A stretch of DNA of 17,242 nucleotides, from assembly GCA_938022345.1 (NCBI GenBank), contig CALIEP010000115.1, positions 1 to 17,242 on the forward strand, read 5' to 3'. The notes under the pieces were generated by a model, which saw only the letters and a program-made list of their open reading frames with translations, was not told the origin of the DNA and searched no databases. This stretch comes from an uncultured Actinomyces sp. GTDB lineage: Bacteria; Actinomycetota; Actinomycetes; Actinomycetales; Actinomycetaceae. The position numbers and the translations under genes are program-made. Positions 13,576 through 17,242 of this stretch are shown here, in pieces; within the stretch, counting starts at the first letter, position 1; each line of letters opens with the position of its first letter.

Positions 13576-14955
13576 ATGCGACGCGGGACTACTGCTGCGA
13601 TTGTAGGCGCTACTAGCGCCGCGGTGCTGATCGCAGCCTATTTTGTGGCAGATGTGCATGATATCGCACCTGGCATCTTCACACTTTCTCAAGCATCTGC
13701 ACCATCTGCAGCCCCCACAGCCTCTGCTGTGCCCGCTCCTACATTGAATGTTTCACAGTCGCGTAGCGATAGTCAAGCTCCCAACGCCCAACAACTCCAA
13801 GAAGCGTGGGCTCCCGCGGCCTCGGCAGCTGAAGAAGGCGGGTGGAACGCGTGGGCGCTTGTTGTTGACGCGAACAATGGCCAGGTGCTCTTCCAGAGTA
13901 ATGCGGAAAGTGCCCACACCCCGGCTTCGATCACCAAGATCCTCACGGCCTATACCGCTCTCAGCCACCTGGACCCCAATGCGCACCTGACCACTTCGGT
14001 TGCGCAAAGTGGCGATGACATCTATCTCGAAGGGGAAGGCGACCTTCTCTTGGGTGAGGGAACCAATTCCCTTGAGGTCAGCGGGCGCGCAGGCCTCGAA
14101 ACCCTTGCAAAAGACACGGCACATGCCTTGAGCTCTAAGGGAATTTCTCACGTCGAACTTCACGCTGCTCCCGCGCTCTTTGCCGACTCCAAGCGCCCCG
14201 CTTCGTGGAGCGAACAGCAGGTTTCCGGCTACGAAGGCCAGCTTGCTCCCTATGCGATCGATGCGGGTCGCACCTACCCGAAGTCCAATGAGTTCTACCC
14301 CGACTCAATCTCCAATGTCGCGGAGGTTTTCGCGCAAAAGCTCAGTGACCAGGGGATCTCCGTCGATTTTGGCGTCCGAGGGGCAGCCCCGCAGGGCGCG
14401 AACCGGATCGCATCCGTTCAGTCCGCAAGCCTTGATGAGCAGATTCGCTGGATGCTCTACCACTCAGATAACACCCTTGCAGACCAGTATTGTCACCTTG
14501 CGGCGCGCCAGGCAGGCTCTGAAGTGACATTCGATGGTGCGGTCAAGAATCTTGAAAAGACCTTGGCGGATCGCGGAATTCCCACGGATCAGCTCTCGCT
14601 GGAGGATTGCTCGGGCCTGTCCTCGAATGACCGGATTGCGCCAAAGACCTTGGCGGCAATTCTTTCTCAGGGTTTCGAGGCCTCGCAGCCCGTTGCGCCA
14701 CGAGTGGTCCGAAACCTGCCCTGGGCGGGCGTGCAGGGTACCCTCGCACACCGCTTGAATGATGAGGTAGTGGCTGGCAATGCGCAAGCGAAGACGGGCT
14801 CTCTTTCGCAGGTCTCTTCACTTGCTGGCGTGGTGTCGACCTCGAAGGGACACCAGGTGATTTTCATCGTCGGTTTCGACAAAGTTCCCGACGATGGCGC
14901 ATATTCAACGCGCAGCTATCTGGATGATTTTGTCACTGCCATTGCGAAGATGTGA
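13576..14955 (+). CDS. dacB: D-alanyl-D-alanine carboxypeptidase/endopeptidase, PBP4 type (peptidase S13)
   Basis: A 459-residue exported penicillin-binding protein that trims D-Ala from, or cuts cross-links in, peptidoglycan. An N-terminal membrane anchor or signal (about 5-26) is followed by an Ala/Pro/Ser-rich linker (36-70). The three active-site motifs are SITK (118-121), SDN (297-299) and KTG (406-408), with the large insertion between the first two that defines S13 enzymes. HTPASITK and LEDCSGLS are typical family blocks. GGAAGGA lies about ten bases upstream of the ATG. It is divergent from ppa and leads into the DUF2342-like gene, tilS and hpt, a conserved actinobacterial order. The protein looks intact and complete. 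Confidence 0.95.
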   Translation: MRRGTTAAIVGATSAAVLIAAYFVADVHDIAPGIFTLSQASAPSAAPTASAVPAPTLNVSQSRSDSQAPNAQQLQEAWAPAASAAEEGGWNAWALVVDANNGQVLFQSNAESAHTPASITKILTAYTALSHLDPNAHLTTSVAQSGDDIYLEGEGDLLLGEGTNSLEVSGRAGLETLAKDTAHALSSKGISHVELHAAPALFADSKRPASWSEQQVSGYEGQLAPYAIDAGRTYPKSNEFYPDSISNVAEVFAQKLSDQGISVDFGVRGAAPQGANRIASVQSASLDEQIRWMLYHSDNTLADQYCHLAARQAGSEVTFDGAVKNLEKTLADRGIPTDQLSLEDCSGLSSNDRIAPKTLAAILSQGFEASQPVAPRVVRNLPWAGVQGTLAHRLNDEVVAGNAQAKTGSLSQVSSLAGVVSTSKGHQVIFIVGFDKVPDDGAYSTRSYLDDFVTAIAKM

Positions 14956-15050
14956 GTGCTTCCAAGCATTCGCTGAGCGGTGCCGGTCAAGCTGTGGCTT
15001 CAGGCGAAAAGGCTGCATACAAGCGCAGAGCAATTCGATAGCATAGAGAC

Positions 15051-15878
15051 ATGCCGTTGTATCCCTCTCTCACACAGATTGCGCGCCTGAGCGCGATGGG
15101 CATGTTTTCTGGACCGCAGGTTTCAGCCTCATCGGCGCAGGCGATTGTCTCGCGTCTTCGACGCGGGCAAGAATGGGCTTCTAGGCGTCTGCCTTCCCTG
15201 ATCACTCGCTTCGCTGAGTTTTCCTCTTCTGATGTGCAGGACAGCATGCACGTGGATTTGCCGATCATTGAGCGTCGCAGCGCAATGATTCAGTGGGCGG
15301 ATTTTGCCGATGAATGGGGTGTGCGCGCACGCAGTCTTCCCAGCGCAGCCACCCTGTGCACGGCTTTAGGAGTGCTGGCCAAACATTCTCTGAGTGTGAG
15401 CGGACCGAGCGGTGCTGCTGCCTATCTTGTCGCCCCGAATGTTTTAGAAGCGGGTGTGCGCGCCAAGTTCGATCTGGGAGATTGGGCAAAGTGGGTGTCT
15501 TTGCGTGCGGGGGTTTACACTTGGCTGTCCACGCGAACGCCTTTTTATCGGGAGTACTGCCGCGAACTTGTCACCGCCGCGCCGATTGATGCCATTGATG
15601 CTGAAGAGCTTGCGCGTCAGCTGCTTCTTCGTGAGTGTCTCATCGATGTTTTTATGGATTCGTTGACTCCGAAAGATCTGTCTTCGGTCAATTGGATTAC
15701 TGCGCATCGGCCTGCAGATTTTATGGTCGATGGGGCTTTGATTAGCCTGCTGGGGGGAGTGGCTCCCGGAGGAATTACTCAGCTTCGCCGTGAGATGGCG
15801 AATGAAGTCCATCAGATCGTGATCGGCCCCGGTCTTGAATCGATTTTTAACAACCGGATGTGGCCGAGCTTCCAGTGA
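15051..15878 (+). CDS. DUF2342-like (zincin_2) protein lacking the HExxH zinc motif
   Basis: A 275-residue soluble protein between dacB and tilS, the place where actinobacteria usually carry a DUF2342 zinc-dependent metalloprotease-like gene (often labelled F420-biosynthesis associated). The segment KWVSLRAGVYTWLSTRTPFYREYC (147-170) aligns by position with the family block I recall as a W-V-x-L-HEVTH-A-W pattern, but here the HExxH positions read RAGVY, so all zinc ligands and the catalytic Glu are lost. The protein is also shorter than usual family members (about 350 or more). The upstream ribosome site is weak (AGAG). It overlaps tilS by 19 bases. The family assignment rests on context and a weak motif; the role is unknown and probably non-catalytic. 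Confidence 0.68.
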   Translation: MPLYPSLTQIARLSAMGMFSGPQVSASSAQAIVSRLRRGQEWASRRLPSLITRFAEFSSSDVQDSMHVDLPIIERRSAMIQWADFADEWGVRARSLPSAATLCTALGVLAKHSLSVSGPSGAAAYLVAPNVLEAGVRAKFDLGDWAKWVSLRAGVYTWLSTRTPFYREYCRELVTAAPIDAIDAEELARQLLLRECLIDVFMDSLTPKDLSSVNWITAHRPADFMVDGALISLLGGVAPGGITQLRREMANEVHQIVIGPGLESIFNNRMWPSFQ

Positions 15879-16975
15879 TCACAATTCCCGCTAATCCCAA
15901 GGGAGATGTACGTACACTCTCGCTGGAAGTGCGTCCGCACGTTCAGTGGGCCATTGAGCACTGCGATGCTTTACTTATTGCCGTATCCGGGGGCGCAGAC
16001 TCAACTGCGCTCGCGGCGGTGACCATTGATCACTGCCTGCGCGCGGGCGCTACTCCCCACACCTTGACTGTCGATCACGGGATCCGAACCGGATCGGATA
16101 TCGAGGCGCGTGAGGTGAGTGAGCGCATGGCTTCGCTCGGTGCTCGCGCCCAGTGGGTGAGCGTCACGCTTGCGGCAGAAGGGGGCCCCGAGGCCTCGGC
16201 TCGCGATGCGCGTCGGCGTGCTCTTGTGGACCATGCCAGATCTTTGGGAGGGCGCGTTGCGGTCTTCCTTGGACACACGATGGATGATCAGGCTGAAACC
16301 GTGCTTTTGCGTTTGGCTCGCGGCTCTGGAGTTGGGTCATTGAAAGCGATGAGCGCATGTGATGACGCGGGAGAGATCGTCTGGATTCGACCAATTATAA
16401 AATGTCGACGTATTGAGACTATTGGTGTATGCCGCGAACTTGGTCTTCCCTGGGTTGATGATCCCTCGAACGCTATGGATGGTCCTTGGAAGGCCGCTGA
16501 TGGAAGTGCGCTCCGTCGAAGCGCGATCCGAGAATGTGCACTTCCCAGCTTGCGCAGCAGCTTGGGGATCGACCCCGTACCCGCCCTTGCACGCACTGCG
16601 GAGCTTTCCGCAGCGGATGACGAGGCCTTGGATCAGTGGGCGAACCAGGTGTGGACATGCGCGTGGGAAGCAACGGCGCCAAGGGAGGATACGGCCTCGG
16701 GGATGGGAATCCTCAAAATCGAGTACCTGCAGCAGATTCCCCAGGCGGTGCAGATGCGCGTCCTACACCGCTACCTGAGCGCACTTGGCGCACCGAGCTA
16801 CGTGCATCTGCAAGAGGCGCGCGCACTAATCAACCACTGGACGGGACAAGGGCCCATCTCGGTTCCAGGGGGAACTCTCTTACGCAAGGGGAAAGGGAAG
16901 CAGGCGTATCTCATTGCCATGACAGCTGCAGACTCTTCCGTGTTGCGCCAAGAGCGAGAAACTCTGCCATGCTGA
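15860..16975 (+). CDS. tilS: tRNA(Ile)-lysidine synthase
   Basis: A 371-residue cytoplasmic enzyme that adds lysine to C34 of the CAU-anticodon tRNA-Ile with ATP, so that it reads AUA. The N-type PP-loop SGGADS (43-48) is followed by LTVDHGIR (69-76), GHTMDDQAETVLLRLARGSG (138-157) and the later RPII...CRELGLPWVDDPSN and LRRSAIRE blocks, all diagnostic of TilS. The C-terminal third is variable, as in other actinobacterial forms. The GTG at 15860 overlaps the upstream gene by 19 bases; a GTG at 15875 would give a tight GTGA overlap and a protein five residues shorter, and neither has a strong ribosome site. The hpt start follows 66 bases downstream. Confidence 0.95.
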   Translation: MAELPVITIPANPKGDVRTLSLEVRPHVQWAIEHCDALLIAVSGGADSTALAAVTIDHCLRAGATPHTLTVDHGIRTGSDIEAREVSERMASLGARAQWVSVTLAAEGGPEASARDARRRALVDHARSLGGRVAVFLGHTMDDQAETVLLRLARGSGVGSLKAMSACDDAGEIVWIRPIIKCRRIETIGVCRELGLPWVDDPSNAMDGPWKAADGSALRRSAIRECALPSLRSSLGIDPVPALARTAELSAADDEALDQWANQVWTCAWEATAPREDTASGMGILKIEYLQQIPQAVQMRVLHRYLSALGAPSYVHLQEARALINHWTGQGPISVPGGTLLRKGKGKQAYLIAMTAADSSVLRQERETLPC

Positions 16976-17041
16976 GCGCCTCTTCGCGTACATGTGGCAC
17001 TCTTATAAAGTCGGGACCCGCACAGGAAAGGACATGGGACT

Positions 17042-17242
17042 GTGGACGCACAGGACATGGGAAACGCACTCGAACGCATTCTGGTTACGGAAGACGAGCT
17101 GGCATGCCGAATGGCCGAGCTTGCCGCTGAAATTGATGCCGATTACCAGGGTAAATAAATTCTTCTTGTGGGTGTCCTCAAGGGCGCTGTCATGGTCGTC
17201 GCCGACCTCTCACGCCACCTCCACACGCCTCTCTCGATGGAC
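17042..17242 (+). pseudogene. hpt: Hypoxanthine phosphoribosyltransferase, 5' part, with in-frame TAA
   Basis: From the GTG at 17042 the frame reads VDAQDMGNALERILVTEDELACRMAEL in outline, then DADYQGK, a TAA at 17156-17158, and continues in the same frame as ILLVGVLKGAVMVVADLSRHL to the window edge. That is the normal N-terminus of bacterial Hpt, which makes IMP or GMP from the base and PRPP, with the conserved LVGVLKGA block after the stop. A Glu (GAA) or similar codon is expected where the TAA stands, so one base change would explain it. As written, translation yields only 38 residues. AAGGA lies nine bases upstream of the GTG, and TATAAA at 17004-17009 may be a -10 element. The gene runs beyond the window; its tilS-hpt context is conserved. 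Confidence 0.8.

Noticed and set aside
16636..17130. 164-codon open frame overlapping tilS and hpt
   Set aside because: It is out of frame with two well-supported genes and has a low-complexity Arg/Gly-rich translation.

Overview
The window reads as a stretch of actinobacterial chromosome, most likely from an Actinomycetaceae member (Actinomyces/Schaalia-like). This rests on the moderately GC-rich coding sequence, the frequent GTG starts, and the order ppa / dacB / DUF2342-type protein / tilS / hpt near the right end, an arrangement I know from actinobacteria. The genus is inference. No rRNA, tRNA, CRISPR array, insertion sequence or prophage gene could be supported.

Layout. 1-1072: the C-terminus of pyruvate phosphate dikinase, a strong terminator, and a convergent small membrane protein gene. 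1081-1530: an AT-rich regulatory region with a good promoter and several dyads. 1531-3753: a two-gene unit, a cytoplasmic glycerophosphodiester phosphodiesterase and an MFS transporter, closed by a very long terminator hairpin. 3906-6187: a RAMA-like protein of unknown role and a convergent alpha/beta hydrolase whose stop codon overlaps that of its neighbour. 6371-7669: a secreted coiled-coil NlpC/P60 peptidoglycan hydrolase, preceded by direct repeats suggestive of a response-regulator site. 8030-11130: an OpuC-type osmoprotectant ABC operon (ATPase, permease, permease, lipoprotein), in which the second permease carries an in-frame TGA. 11131-12960: an accessory-looking segment with a 20-bp tandem repeat growing out of the lipoprotein gene, a DUF559-type nuclease-like gene, and several copies of a dispersed palindrome. 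12961-17242: conserved genes, ppa divergent from dacB, then a DUF2342-like protein with no visible zinc motif, tilS, and the start of hpt, which also carries an in-frame stop (TAA).

The most unusual structure is a family of 58-bp nested palindromes. Four copies of identical length lie at 7707, 11322, 12702 and 12828, with half copies near 11290, 11404 and 11477. Each is a set of concentric inverted repeats on one exact axis around a conserved TATA/TATG centre. All lie outside genes and bracket the opuC and DUF559 genes. They look like a REP/MITE-type element or a protein-recognised dyad family, and nothing else in the window explains them.

Other points worth a look are the two apparently single-base nonsense codons (opuC second permease and hpt), the tandem repeat whose first unit is the end of the substrate-binding protein gene, and the loss of the HExxH zinc site in the DUF2342-like protein.
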